Positions 1 through 11,907 of a stretch of DNA of 64,000 nucleotides are shown here, one piece after another. The notes below the pieces were generated by a model that worked only from the letters and a program-made list of their open reading frames with translations, was not told the origin of the DNA and did no database searches. Location: contig OZ025792.1 of NCBI GenBank assembly GCA_964019425.1, forward strand, positions 186,001 through 250,000. Reading direction: 5' to 3'. The DNA is from Flectonema sp. DT1601 (lineage: Eukaryota > Euglenozoa > Diplonemea > Diplonemida > Diplonemidae). The translations under genes were made by a program, and so were the position numbers. Every line of letters starts with the position of its first letter. Within the stretch, counting starts at the first letter, position 1.

Positions 1-777
1 TTTTTTTTTTTTCTTTTTCCCCTTACTTTTCACTCAGCAGCGGATTGTTAGATAAAAAAAAAAAAAAATATTCGCGCAATTAAGCAGCTCAAAATTTGTT
101 TCTTCTTCTTTTTCTTCTTTGTGAAGGACTACATTGAACATTGTAACATCCAATGTTATATTGCAGCTGTTTAATCACCTTAGAGAAAAAGCTGTTACTA
201 ACAACAAGATACCTTGCGTGCTTTTGAGTATAAAAAAAAGCGGCTTCACAGAATATTGAGCTACAATAGAGTTTTTTTTTTGTTTTTTTTTTTTGTTTCC
301 CATAAACAAGCTTCACAAAAATTGAGCCACCGAATACTGTGGAATATAAGATTCAATGGCAATGGAAAATTCAAAAAAAAAAAAGAAAAAAAACGAGGGA
401 GAGTTGAAGATCATATTCCGGCTTCATTCTTCTGAGCCGTTTAACAACAAACGCTAAAGTGAACTAAAGTGGACAGACACAAAAACGCTGACCAGTAGAC
501 TAGTAATCATGAGTGACTGGACTGCAACACCACAAACTAATAACAGGAGCTAAGAGCTATCAAACTGCGAATCGGAGTATTCAAAAAGAATTAAAACATG
601 TAACACGTTCTGCCTACAAAGAGCTGGTACCCTTTATTCTAAGATGAAGTATTTCATACGGAAACCAAACAAGTTAAGTAAGTTAAACAGTCGAATCTAA
701 AAGTCATTCGTTCTGCAGATATACAATCTGTGTCGTGTTACCTGAAGGATAGTCTGACCTGATTAAGGTTGACTATA
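1..777. other. Intergenic, no gene seen
   Basis: AT-rich stretch downstream of the UBL-ankyrin gene. It contains several A or T runs of 8-15 nt (for example near 1-12, 55-69, 270-295 and 373-383). Only short, low-complexity reading frames occur on either strand and none resembles a protein I know. It probably holds the 3' UTR of the ankyrin gene and the boundary to a further gene outside the window. Confidence 0.6.
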
Positions 778-1920
778 TCAGCAAATAATACAACACTGCT
801 CTGACTTGTGTTTTTTAACGATGCGAAACAGCTCTTCGGAACCTTCGGACGCGATGCTCGCAGCAGACTTTTTGCTGATGTCGAGATGGGCACCATGTTG
901 TAGAAGTAGTTCCACCACCTTAGGGTGGTTTTTATCAAATGCTGCCTTTACAGGTGTGGTCGGCTTTGATTTACCAAATCGACTACCTGATTTCGTATTT
1001 GGTTGCGCTCCTGCAGCGAGCAGCAGATTGACAACCTCTAAGTTACCATTTTGACTCGCTGCCAATAAAGGAGTAGTTGACTGGTGCACTGCATCAGCAG
1101 GAACACCCACTTCCAGCATTGCTGCTACGCTTGATGTGAGACCTTCTGCGCATAAGTTCACCATCGTGTGTGCAGATTCTTTGCAATCTGCCTTAACACC
1201 AACATCGACAAGTAATTTTACGATGTGAAATTGACCTGCTAAGGCAGCTCTGCGAAGTCCTTGTCTTGCAATCTTTCCCTTTGGTCGAATCCCATTAAAT
1301 AATAAAAGTTTTATAATAGCTTCGTGTCCATCACGGGCTGCTCTGATGAAAGATGGAGCGAGATATCTGCGGCAGTTCATGGCTCCGTTTTGGATGAGAA
1401 AAGTTACATTTGATACCGACCCAGCAATACAACCCTCAAGTAATGGATTGGACTTCTCTGTTGATTGAGAAGCTGATGCTCCGAATGCCAGTAGTAGTTC
1501 AATGACACTTCCACTTCCTCCTTTGACTGCTGCTATTAGTGGGGTTACACTATCAGATTCAGCACTAGGGTCAGCACCTGATAGTAGTAGTAGTTTTACT
1601 AATTCTTGGTTTCCAGCACTGGCAGCGTTTATTAACTCTGACGTATTAGTCTCATCAACGTTCAGGTTTTTTAGTCGTCTGACTGCTGCTTCTTTCTTTG
1701 ACATATCGACGTCAATCATGTCATCATTTCTAACTTCACTCTCACTTAACAACATTACGATGTCATTGAGTACTTCTTCACCTCCCATTCGCAGACAAAG
1801 ATCATCTGCCTTGATATCAACGGCTTCTGAGATTTCATCTCTCAGATGGCTGACCGTTGCGCTGTCTGAAACTTCCACCGCGTGGATTGTTCCGTCAATA
1901 CCTCGGCAGTAAATATACAT
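778..1920 (-). CDS. Ubiquitin-like/ankyrin-repeat protein with C-terminal CaaX-type motif
   Basis: Single-exon gene of about 380 aa. Residues 1-75 look like a ubiquitin-fold domain (MYIYCRGIDGTIHAVEVSDS start, then an LCLRMGGEEVLND stretch in the position of the ubiquitin beta4/loop). The rest is a run of about eight ankyrin repeats with the usual G-A-LLL-GA-P pattern, such as ELVKLLLLSGADP and KVVELLLQHGAHLD. The protein ends in QCCIIC, a Cys-aliphatic-aliphatic-X box that could be prenylated. In known biology, ubiquitin-fold proteins with CaaX tails (MUB family) are membrane anchored, so a membrane-tethered adaptor is an inference. The frame is open a further 60 codons upstream. I choose the ATG at 1920 because a strong acceptor-like TTCTTCCTACAG lies 16 nt before it, and the extension has no domain. 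Partners are unknown. Confidence 0.75.
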   Translation of the reverse strand: MYIYCRGIDGTIHAVEVSDSATVSHLRDEISEAVDIKADDLCLRMGGEEVLNDIVMLLSESEVRNDDMIDVDMSKKEAAVRRLKNLNVDETNTSELINAASAGNQELVKLLLLSGADPSAESDSVTPLIAAVKGGSGSVIELLLAFGASASQSTEKSNPLLEGCIAGSVSNVTFLIQNGAMNCRRYLAPSFIRAARDGHEAIIKLLLFNGIRPKGKIARQGLRRAALAGQFHIVKLLVDVGVKADCKESAHTMVNLCAEGLTSSVAAMLEVGVPADAVHQSTTPLLAASQNGNLEVVNLLLAAGAQPNTKSGSRFGKSKPTTPVKAAFDKNHPKVVELLLQHGAHLDISKKSAASIASEGSEELFRIVKKHKSEQCCIIC

Positions 1921-2627
1921 TGTATGTCCAGGCTGACTGTAGGAAGAATTATTGTAAGTTAATATTGTAAAGGATAATAAAATATTCTCGTCAACGCATC
2001 GGTTGTTGGTAACACTCTGTGGAAGGGATTGGGACTTCGGGGAATAGGCTGCGATTCTGAAGAACCAACGGGGAGGGATTCTCTTGGGCAACACTGCCAA
2101 TGCAAACTACGCCAACTTACTCGAAGCGGAATTGAGGGCAGGTAGCAATTCCGCTAAATGACACCAAATCAAAATTCAGCTCATAGGTCTGTCCCGTGTA
2201 GTTTCATACTACATAATCATCTCTGAGTCGCAAATTCTTTCTGCAACCGAACGGGCACACGCAGATCAAGCCACACAGGCGGAAGAAACATACAACTGAC
2301 AGGTACCTTTCAAAGTTACTAGAAGAACACAAACGTTATAAGATAGAATAGATGTGGTAAGATTACGTGGATAGCGTGTGTTGTTCAAGACGTTGAATTT
2401 TCTTTTCGCTTTAAAGTTCCCACATATAAGAAAAGAGAGTTTCTCAGGTATGCCGAAAACAAAATACGTTTTCAGCAGTCTTTGATGTCTAGTTAAGATC
2501 ATCCTTCCTTAAAACAACATCAGAATGATAGAATAGTAGAACTGTCAATCTATGAATTGTTATCTACACAACTATTCTATTCTAAGCGACTGATGTTATT
2601 TGTGATCTTTGCGTCAATGAAATCAAA
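1921..2627. other. Intergenic between UBL-ankyrin gene and SEC23
   Basis: About 0.7 kb. Apart from the acceptor-like site near 1937 I see no gene. A 78-codon open frame at 2266-2502 has no family resemblance and looks like chance. The part next to 2627 should be the SEC23 3' UTR. Confidence 0.55.
1937..1948 (-). promoter_or_regulatory. Putative trans-splice acceptor of the UBL-ankyrin gene
   Basis: TTCTTCCTACAG on the minus strand, followed after 16 nt by the chosen ATG. It has the pyrimidine-rich plus CAG form of the cis acceptors in this window, but no upstream coding exon pairs with it, so it is read as a likely spliced-leader addition site. Inference only. Confidence 0.4.
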
Positions 2628-4993
2628 CTATTTAGGGTCTGAGCTGACAGCAAGTATACGAAGCTTCTCCCAAAACGTCTGAAGGTTAGCATCGTCAGTG
2701 TGGATGACCTGTTTGTTGTTTTGTTGTTGTTGTTTTTGTATTTAAAGGAAAGGAAATTTTAATTTGTTAATTGGCATACTTGGACACCGTCCTCAACATT
2801 TTCAAGTTTTGTGTCACTCGGGTTTATCTTACTAAGAACATAACGTGCTTGGGAAGTGTACTGATCGCAAATAGTAATTTTAGGTGATGGGAACCTACTC
2901 TCAACAATCTCAGCCATGTGGACGTGTGGGGCCTCGAGTTGGGCCTTGAACGCTTCATAGCCAGGCTGGTCTTGGTACCCATTCTTGCGCCATTCAGCAA
3001 TAGTCTTTCCATGATGAATAGTAACGTCAAAGTAAGCATCACAAAGTAAGATGTTGTCTGGTCTGACTGATTCAGAATCCAGCTGAACTGGATGAGGGAC
3101 TGCCATACCATAATCATAAGCCTTCAGTGATGGTTGGATCATAGCAACAGCTTGCGGAACTGTTTCTCTCGATAAACAATTCCTAAAGAAAACAGTCTCA
3201 TCAGCACTACTATTAAATACCTGTAAGAACTCACTTCGTCTTAAGTGATACATAAACTGTGGCAGTAAACTGTACTGCTGTGGTAAGTGAAGAGACTTTG
3301 GATCTCCCGACTGATAAGTTGAAAATTTCTTAACAAAATTAATCAAAGATCTGTCAAGCCAACGGACAATAGGACGCATGTCATTACTATTCTCTTCCAT
3401 GTAGCGAGTTGTCATTCTGCCAAGGACTGAGGCAGCAGCCAACTGATCAAAGCAGTAAGTTGCGTTAATTACATCTCTATCTGCACTGCTTGCGATGGCA
3501 TGCATTTGTGTAGTAACACGTAATCTTCTACTTCCGTGACTATCAGTGAACGCTGTTAGAAATTGTGTGTATCTGTTAGGAGATCCACTTTGCTTCTCAG
3601 CATCGAATACAACACTAAAAGAAGTAGTTGTGTCAATAGAAGAAGTACTCCAGGCACAAGTCTTTCCGTCACCTACTTCTACAGACGCACTAGCTGATTG
3701 ACTCATTTCATCAATTCCTCTGCAAGGACCAATACATCCAGCGATTTTAGTCTCAGCACTGGTCTGTACTTCGATTGTTACATTAAAGAACATATTTAGA
3801 ACATTATTCCTCGATTCAATCTTCTTAAACAACTTCTCAAATGAAGTAATGAATACCGGTGCGTGGAATGTATCACTTGATATGATGTAACCCCCAGTGT
3901 AGACGATCGCTTCAGAAAGCTCTAACAGACCAACTTGGTCGAGTGAGATCATAAACATGTCGATGCAAAAGTTAATTTTACGAAGTCTTTTCGCTAATTT
4001 TTTACCAAATTCTGTGGCTTTGGAGAGATGGGGGGCGTTGCCGTCTTTTATGTCGCTGTGAGAGCGGAGGGTTTCCTCCAGTTTGTCTGTAACCATACTT
4101 CCAGGACCACGTGGACAAGGACCAGACAATAAGAGTATAATTCTTCCGTGGAATGGATCTTTTCCTGGTCCAATGAGAAGTTCTGCAATTGCTGTTGAGA
4201 TTTCCATCGCTGCTCCAGTTGATCGAAGAGCACGTCTTCCCTGTGGAACAGGCCACGGATCTTGTGTCAAATCATCAAACAAGTTAGTTACTATTTGTTC
4301 ACAATCAGCAGCTGGTATTAAGTACCTTCCGGCAACTCCTTCTGAAGGTCCTAATTTTGAACCCTTTTTAATTCCTAAAAAGTCTCTTACCGCTTCCTGC
4401 GAGTACTCACCTGACTTCGGGTCACCAGTAAATACAACTCCCTTAACAGCGTGTTTGAATCCGAGTTCCCAAACAGTAACATTTTTACCGACAGTTATGA
4501 CACCAATCAGAGAGTCTGGGGGAAGGGTAGGAATGACTCCGAGAATTGCGTCTTTCTCACCGTTGAGTTCAGTTAGTTTAGTAGCGATATCAACAACAAA
4601 GATGAAAACAGGTGAAGGCGCCTGAGGTTTATTCAAAATATATTCAACCGTACTGCTGGATGATCCAAATTCCAATTGTAGAGTTGCAGATGATCCTCCC
4701 TGGTCGTTTCTTGACCTACAAAAAGGACACGTCCATGACCTACTAGTAGGATCAACTTTACAAAACCTACTCGCTATGGCACTGCACTGTCTACACTTTG
4801 TTGGTACTCCTTGAATCACAGGAACTGTTGGTATATTTTTCAATGGAGTAATAACACAGGCCAGAGGTACTACCATCTCTGGTGAGAAACATCCACCAGA
4901 AGACTTCTCTTTCCCTGACGTCTTGTTTGGGAATGTGTGCCAAGTCCATCTCGTACCATCTGTATCTTCAAGGTTCTGAAAATATTCAGCCAT
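2628..4993 (-). CDS. SEC23: COPII coat protein SEC23 (GTPase-activating subunit)
   Basis: Two exons, 2780-4993 and 2628-2708, separated by a 71-nt intron (donor GTATGCC, acceptor AACAACAAACAG). The joined frame gives about 764 aa, normal SEC23 length. The N-terminus starts MAEYFQNLEDTDGTRWTWHTFPN. A zinc finger follows with CxxC pairs at about residues 67-70 and 89-92, then the trunk, helical and gelsolin-like parts (for example WRKNGYQDQPGYEAFKAQLE). The second exon supplies the conserved last residues TDDANLQTFWEKLRILAVSS, which the unspliced frame lacks; this confirms the intron. SEC23 pairs with SEC24 and stimulates SAR1 GTP hydrolysis on ER exit sites. The ATG is preceded by a C/T-rich tract ending in AAG. 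Very confident in the family. Confidence 0.97.
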
Positions 4994-5352
4994 GCTGAGT
5001 TATTCTTGAGAGGGGGGAGGAATATAATATATGACTAAGAGGTTATTATTATTTCAGAAACTGTTTGATTCATCCCACCAACAATTACAAATAAATTTAA
5101 ATACGGTTGGTTTTTTAAGGAGGGTAGCGATTTCGTTGGTTGTGTGTTTTTTTTTGATAAATTTAAAAAAAAAAAAAAAAACCCATATTACAACGTCTCG
5201 GAAGCAGCCAGTTGCACAGTAATGAAGTCATCTTCAAGACGACAACTCAAACGGAATTTTCACGCACCGATAGCTAAGAGAAATATTCTCCTCAGCTATC
5301 TTTATACAGGCCTGAAGTTTAACAGGTGGAAGTCACTATAGAAGTCTCACTA
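4994..5352. other. Intergenic between SEC23 and the flavin monooxygenase
   Basis: Holds the 5' leader of SEC23 (pyrimidine tract TTCCTCCCCCCTCTCAAG just before the ATG) and the 3' flank of the monooxygenase. A T run at 5149-5156 and an A run at 5165-5180 face each other across a short spacer. No gene seen. Confidence 0.55.
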
Positions 5353-7079
5353 CTATTTAAATATCCATTTACTATGATCAATATAACTTAACATGTTAGC
5401 GTACGATGAGTATGTTTTACACCAACTATTTGGCCAACCATTCTCATGAAATGTTACATTACAAGATGGATCTGAGAACACTGTTGATTGGAAGTCATTC
5501 AACAACTCTTTATCATATTCAGTAGCTGCGATAGGTGTTGGGTGACAATATGAAAGTTGTTCTCGAGTAAGGTGATCAATTAGTGTTTTTATTAAACCAA
5601 CTTGCGATTCAATCGCTAGCCATATTGAATTAAAAGGATTCGTTGAAGGACCTGATAATACAAAGAAATTCGGAAAATCTGGAACCGCAACACCTAAGTA
5701 GCTGTAAGGCGATGTAGATCCAGTCTTGTCGTTGTATTTCCATAAATCAGATATATTTGTACCGTTTTGACCCGTAATTTTTATTGGAAAGAAGTATCTT
5801 TGATTATAAAAACCTGTCGCGTAAATCACAACGTCATGTTCACGTATTTTATCCGATGATTTCACACCTTTTTTCGTGAGTTTTTCAACACTTTGATTGA
5901 CGATTTCTGTTGTTGGAGAACACAGAGTCTCAGTCCATGAATTATCTACACAGATACGCCTACAACCTAAAGGATATTTTGGTATAATTAAATCTTTTTT
6001 AATGTTTTGTAGTTTACCATTCGTAATCAGTTGTGATATCTTAGTGTCCATCACCGAAGTGAACATCTTTTCAGTAATAAACTTTCTAAACGACTCTCTT
6101 CCCGCAAATACTAATCTCAAAACTAAATCCAAGACAAACTGTCTTAGTGACCTTCGCAACCATGATAAAAGATCACTATTTTCAGTTAGGTATTTCTTTA
6201 ATGACGATGTTTTAACATTATTCTTTGGTGCAACGTACGGCGGTGTCCTCATGTAAATTGTTAATTTGGATGCGTCTTTCAGGATCTCTGAAGCTGCCTG
6301 TATACCTGAAGAACCAGTACCAATTATTGCAACGTTTTTATTCTTTAGACAGACGTTAGATTTCCATTCTGCTGTATGCATTGCTATTCCTTCATAATCC
6401 TCTGTCGGAAACGACGGATGTTTTGGATCACGAAGCATTCCTGATGGGGTTTTGTTTTCTGGTGGACAAAAATCAGATCTGGTTTTTTTTTTTGAAAAAA
6501 AAAAAAAAAAAATTGCATACCCGTAGCTGCGATAAAGAAATTAGCACTGTGCTGAGAAGATTTACCAGTTGTTAAGTCAGTGACGGTGATGTTCCATAAG
6601 TTGGTTTCTTTATCCCAAATTGCTTCATCAACTCTGTGCATGAGGTTGATAGAGTCTTGGATATTAAACTTAGAAGTCATGTCTCTCAGATACGTCAACA
6701 ACTCATCGCGGTATGCCCACTTCTTAGAGAAGGTACGCGGGAAGAATGAAAACTGATATAAATATGATTCGACATCAGCACAGCAACCTGGGTATTGATT
6801 TACATTCCACACGCCACCAACACTGTCGTGTTTCTCAAATACGGAAACGTCAACGCCCATCTTCTTTAGTTGTACGGCAGCGCATAGTCCAGCTGCTCCT
6901 GCCCCGACTATAAATGCTTTCCCTTTTCCCTTTAATGAGGATGCTCTTCTTTCAGTCATTTTCTTTTTTAAATAAAAATAGACTGTCGCTGCAGCGATCA
7001 AACTCATCTTCCTCCCAGAAACTGTCTTTCGGAGGACAGTAAGTGTTAGGGCTAATGCGATGAAATCTAGTTTCTTCAT
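5353..7079 (-). CDS. Flavin monooxygenase, Baeyer-Villiger type
   Basis: Two exons, 6521-7079 and 5353-6458, joined in phase across a 62-nt intron (GTATGCAA ... CCACCAG) to give about 554 aa. An N-terminal hydrophobic stretch (about residues 5-17) precedes the FAD Rossmann motif VGAGAAG near residue 58. An NADPH Rossmann motif IIGTGSSG follows in exon 2. Between them, at about residues 208-218, lies YEGIAMHTAEW, which fits the type I Baeyer-Villiger fingerprint FxGxxxHxxxW with Tyr for Phe. The expected reaction is NADPH- and O2-dependent oxygen insertion next to a carbonyl; the substrate cannot be told. The intron consists largely of a T18 run and an A11 run that could pair. Reading straight through it would give a truncated flavoprotein, so splicing is required for the NADPH half. 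Confidence 0.88.
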
Positions 7080-7480
7080 CTTTTTCTACATGTGTACCTG
7101 TTTAGGAATAGGTTACTAATTAACAGTAATTTCTTAATGGCTAAGCCCCTACTTAATCTACCGTGTGGTAACTATGATTAGATTCAAATCCTGTTCTGAA
7201 GTACGGATAATAAAAAAAAAAAGGTAATATATACGACACGTTTTTTTTTTTTTTCTGAAGATAAATAAATTCTGAAGTTATTACAATAAATAAGAAGTAA
7301 TTCTTAATGAACAAAAAAACCACATCTATTAACGAGCAGGTCGGATACAAAACAATAAGAATAGTACGATACAAGGAAAAGGCATTCTAGTCACTGATGC
7401 ATGGGTAACTAATGGAAAATAGTACAATAAAAAAATAGAAAAACCCAGCAATTGTGTGACCAGACCATAAGAAAAGGGTG
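7080..7480. other. Intergenic, no gene seen
   Basis: AT-rich spacer between the monooxygenase start and the next stop codon. It contains an acceptor-like CCTAAACAG about 18 nt upstream of the monooxygenase ATG. A weak B-box-like string near 7183-7195 does not fold as a tRNA. Confidence 0.5.
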
Positions 7481-10400
7481 TTATTTTCTGGGAGGTGAAC
7501 CGGTCATCATAAAGGGACGACCTTCTCTCTTATGTTTACGAGAACTTTTAAGTGGAGAATCAAGAAGGGATGCGAGATTAATTTCTGACGCTACAGGAGT
7601 CGTAGTTGAATCCCACTCTGGATTCATAACACCGTGTCTTGGAGGTGGAGGACTTCCGTAACCCGCAAGTGAAAGTGAAGTACTTGGTAGATATTGTTTC
7701 AGGGTGTGGCGAGTCAACGAGCCTGCCCTTTCGGTTGCTTCCTGGTCTCTATCTGCTTCGTTAATAGAATCAAAATGAGAGTCTTTTTGTAATATAACAC
7801 CAGAAATAGTACCATGTTCAGTTGGGATATCAGTAATCCTTCCATCAGTTACCTCGTTGTCAGTGTCGCTGACTTCAATGAAGTCCATCTCCATCGCTGT
7901 CTTTGGTTTTAATCTGACCAATTGCGATACTTTAACTTGAGGCTGCTTGACTGGACCACTGCTGGCATTTATTCCTCTCGAAGGTGACTGACTAGCTGAC
8001 AGGATGACGTTTGCTAAATCGGATTCACCTTCACCATCAGGCATCGACATGTCTCCATACCTGTGTGTTAGGGATTGTTCACCCGGCTTGTTCGGTGTAG
8101 GAGTCAGCGGTTGAATGCGTCCTTGCTTGGTGATGGGTCCTCCCTGCGATACCTGTTTGTTGTTGTTGTTGTTGTTGTAGTTGTTACTAAGTTATAATAC
8201 CGACTTCACTAAACTACAAAAGTAAAAGACTCCACACCTTATCAAATCGACCCTGCGAAGTATTATGGTCAGCCATTCTTTGTGATTTACTAATCGCAGA
8301 TACTGACGCCGGTTTGATCTGCTTCTTACCCATTCGCAAGAGACGGACTTCACCGTCAGGAGCGACAAAGCATTCATTTACTGGTTCATGTTTAGGGGTG
8401 ACTCGTCTGTTATAAGGTGAAGGGCTTCTTTTTGCAATCGGTTGAGTGATGGATACTTCTGGTGGTGTTCGCAGAGGTGGTTGAGATGTTTGAGGGGTGC
8501 GTCTCTCACGAGTTCCAGTACTTCTGTAAGATTGAGTAGTTGTTGTAGGCGACCCCCTAACTGCTGAGTAACCGCCGCCTGGTTTCGACTTGACACTCGC
8601 AATTGGTTGCCGTGGAGACCCTCTTCTTGATGACCTATCGACACTTTGAACAACAGAAGATACTCGTTGAGGTGTTCTTGGAGTTTCAGACCTTCTAGGA
8701 CTGATTGAAGAGTTCCTATTAGGAGTGACACTTCTCCTTCCATCTTGAGGTTCTCTCGGAGGATTACTATAATTCTGATTACGTAATCCCCTACTAGAAC
8801 CTGGGGTGTTTAAATTAGTTGCGGATCTAATAAATGGTGATGCCTGCTGTGAATATACTAAAGGACCTTCTCCCCCAATTGATCTCATTGGAGTGACAGG
8901 AAGGTCACGGGAACCGTGTGGTGTGACCAAGTGACCCGGAACAGGATAGTTCTCCGCAGCGTGGCCGCCAGCAAGAGCTGCATTTAAATACTCTTGAGGT
9001 GTTGGTGAACGACGAGGATTTGGATACTGACATGGAGGAGCTGATCTCATACCACCTCCCGAAGTGCTCGTTCGCGAGGTCGATCTGATTGGAGAATTCG
9101 ATTCGAAGTAATCGGCATCGAAATCTTCTGGAGAACGACACACTTCTTCTCTAACACGTTGTTGTTTAACTACCTTCTTCTCTTTTATTTCTTTATTTGG
9201 AATATTTTCAAATTTTAACTTATCGTTGTTGTTGTCGTTGTTTTTGTTGATGATGATGTTACTGTTCCCATGCTGTTCTTCTAACTCATTCAATATCTTT
9301 GAAACAACTCGAGTAGCTTCCCTAGCTGGGGAGCTTTCTGTTCCCCATCCAGAGAGTTTATTGACCTGCTGAGGTGCGTCTTTCTCAAGATCTGTAAATT
9401 CGAACTTATTGGTGTCAGAAAGAATAGTGAGTGGGCTACATTGATCATCCAAATCACGAGGTGAAGTGTTCAATTCACTACCGTCACCGAGAATAGCATG
9501 CATTTCACGAAACGCGTCGTTGACATTCTCGCTTCGAACTGAATCACTCCTGTTACCAGAAATGATATCCTGCATCTCTGAGAATGTTATTATTGGCTCG
9601 GGATAGCTCTCTGTTATGCTATCACTTACTCCATTCATTTCATCAATCGATGTCGGATTAGCCCCTGCGAGTAGTAATTTCTGCGTCTCACTCAACATGA
9701 CAGCTCCTGGGGGGCTCTTCGGCTGAGGAGGTTGCTGAGGGGCAGATGTGTTGCTCAATAATAGGTTTTGCATTTCTTTAAAAGTAATTAAAGATTGAGG
9801 TGAATCAGTTGTACTATGAGGAGGATCAAGGTCAAACCAATCTCTACCAGGAGTGTGAAGATCACCAACATCTGAACTGTTTGGTGTTGTCACAGCGACA
9901 GGTTTAGCAGCAGCGAGAAGTTTCATTTGTGTTTCACTGAATGTGATCGTCGTAGGAGAGGGGAGTACTTGCGGCTGGTTTGACGGAGTTTTCAGTTCCT
10001 CGCGATATCCGTCGTCGGAAGCAACGGAACTGTCAGCGAGGATGAGCTGCTGTAAGTCTGCCAACGTCATTGTTGGCGCAGCGGAATCAAAGTGAGGAAC
10101 AGTTGGTGGGGTAGGTCTCGGCGATTGAGATCTACCACTTCCTCTATATGGTGTCAGTGATGGTCGGAATGGGTGATTTACTTCTTCGTCAACTGCCTTC
10201 ATCTTCGCAAGTCTCTTTTTCTCGTTCACGTGACCTTCCCAATTTTTATTTCGGTAAAATACGTCCATCGGAGTAGCAGTTGATTTCAGCTTCCCACTAC
10301 CTCTGTTACTGGCAGCTTTTATTTCGGCATCTGACTGTCTGACGAGAGACTCTTTGTGTAGTTTATTTCCTTCGTGGTCAGCATACAGCCTTTCATGAAC

Positions 10401-11637
10401 TGGTTTCATGGCGCGTTCTGAAAGGACTTCTCCGTTGCTCGGATCAGCAGGAGCGTCTCCGATGATTGGAATTCTCTTTAGAGGTGGCGGTTGGATAGGT
10501 GGTGGGTTTGGTCTTGAAAGTCTTTCCCAAAACACTTTATTCAAATCCTTCTTTTCTCGTCTTGTCTTAGCAAGTTGTGTGCTGTGCTTTCCGATGGCCG
10601 GAACTGCTCTGGACGGTGATGGTGAAGCAGCTAATATTTCAGCAGCACTTGGAGAGAATCCCTGTGTAAGTCTATCCCAATGAGATACACCTGTTATGTT
10701 ATTATTATAATTACTTTAGAATAAAGATAAACCACACAACACTACCTTAACAATAATGCAAACCTGTTCTCTGTACCAGTTTTTCAGATAGCTGACGAGA
10801 CTGCGATATGACGGAAGCTCCTTTCACACATTTCGTTGCATGTTCTTCTTCTTCTGGATTATCACCGACATACGCAGACAGCTGTTCATCTGTCCACTGT
10901 GGAGTTGGTGTGCCGTGTGGATACGAACGAGATTGCAATTTCTTCTGAACATCACCTCTGGATTCGTAAAGTCGGTTCGTTGTAATTCCGTCTCGACTGA
11001 GGGCTGCTGCCTTTGCGGTTATCTATTTAATTAATTGACGACAAGTTGTTTTATTTATTTTCGACACCTCACAATACAGAAATAAAGGAAAACACACCTG
11101 AGGAGCATATGAAGAAGTATCAGCAAGAACTTCATGCATTTCCTTCCATCGTTGAGTCTTCGCACGTTTTTCTTCCTTCACATTTTGATAAGTCATTAGC
11201 CGATCTACAAGTGGTGGCCAAGAACCATCTTCCTGCAGTCTTTTAATTGTGTCTTTCGATTTCTTTGAAATTGCTGGTTTTCCAGTGCAAGGTAGGCTCT
11301 CTTGTTCAATTGCTTGTGTCTGTTTTTTTTTTTTTTTTTTTTGGATTTAATGAAATAAAGACAAATTTAAGAAATAAGATAAATTAAAATAGAGTAATAC
11401 CTGCATGAAATGTATGCGAGCTGCTTTACTGGCACGCCATTGCATGCCACGTTGATATATCTCACTATGTTCTTCCTCTTCTGTTGATGTGAATAGTTCA
11501 GGGTGTTGCTCAATAATGTCAGCCAGTTGTTGAAGAGCATCACCATCAGGTCTCGTTTCTAATCCAACATCTGTTGCTTCCCTAGCTGCTTTAGTTTTCT
11601 TCCATAATGAGTTAACCAAAGCCTCAAAATCCTCCAT
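7481..11637 (-). CDS. Large Ser/Pro-rich protein with repeated WxRL and TFSExQ motifs, function unknown
   Basis: Five exons with phases that close exactly: 11401-11637, 11098-11319, 10764-11022, 8238-10690 and 7481-8152; about 1280 aa. Introns are 73-85 nt and mostly end in ACAG. Not assigned to a family. Visible features: Trp-Arg-Leu motifs (SWPPLVDRLMTY in exon 2, HWDRLTQGF and VFWERLSRP in exon 4) and related RLY motifs (NRLYESRGD, HERLYADHEG). At roughly residues 445-620 there are five copies of a 16-residue motif of the form I-T-F-S-E-M/T-Q-x-L-L-L (for example ITFSETQMKLLAA, LITFKEMQNLLLS). A long Ser/Arg/Pro-rich disordered tail follows. The low-complexity body and short repeats suggest a scaffold with repeated docking sites; this is inference. 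Start chosen at MEDFEALVNSLW, 12 nt after an acceptor-like TTACTGTTTTTAG. Confidence 0.8.
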
Positions 11638-11907
11638 TTCACTTGTGTACTAAAAACAGTAATAAAACATTATTAGAAACGTACAAGACAATAATGAAAT
11701 GGCGGAGGTAACTTGGTAGGAATTCTCATATCGTTACCAAGTTTACGATAACTATACCAACCAACAAATAAAGACAAGAGAGTGCAATAAAAACAACAAC
11801 AACACAACAAACAACAATATTAACGGCGGCGTTAGGCTCAGGAAAGAAGATACCTAATAAAAGACAAGTGAGATGGAAAGAAAAATAAAAAAACAAGGGG
11901 AATTAAT

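Noticed and set aside
7140-7210. tRNA-like B-box string near 7183
   Set aside because: No matching T-arm, acceptor stem or acceptable A box can be formed.
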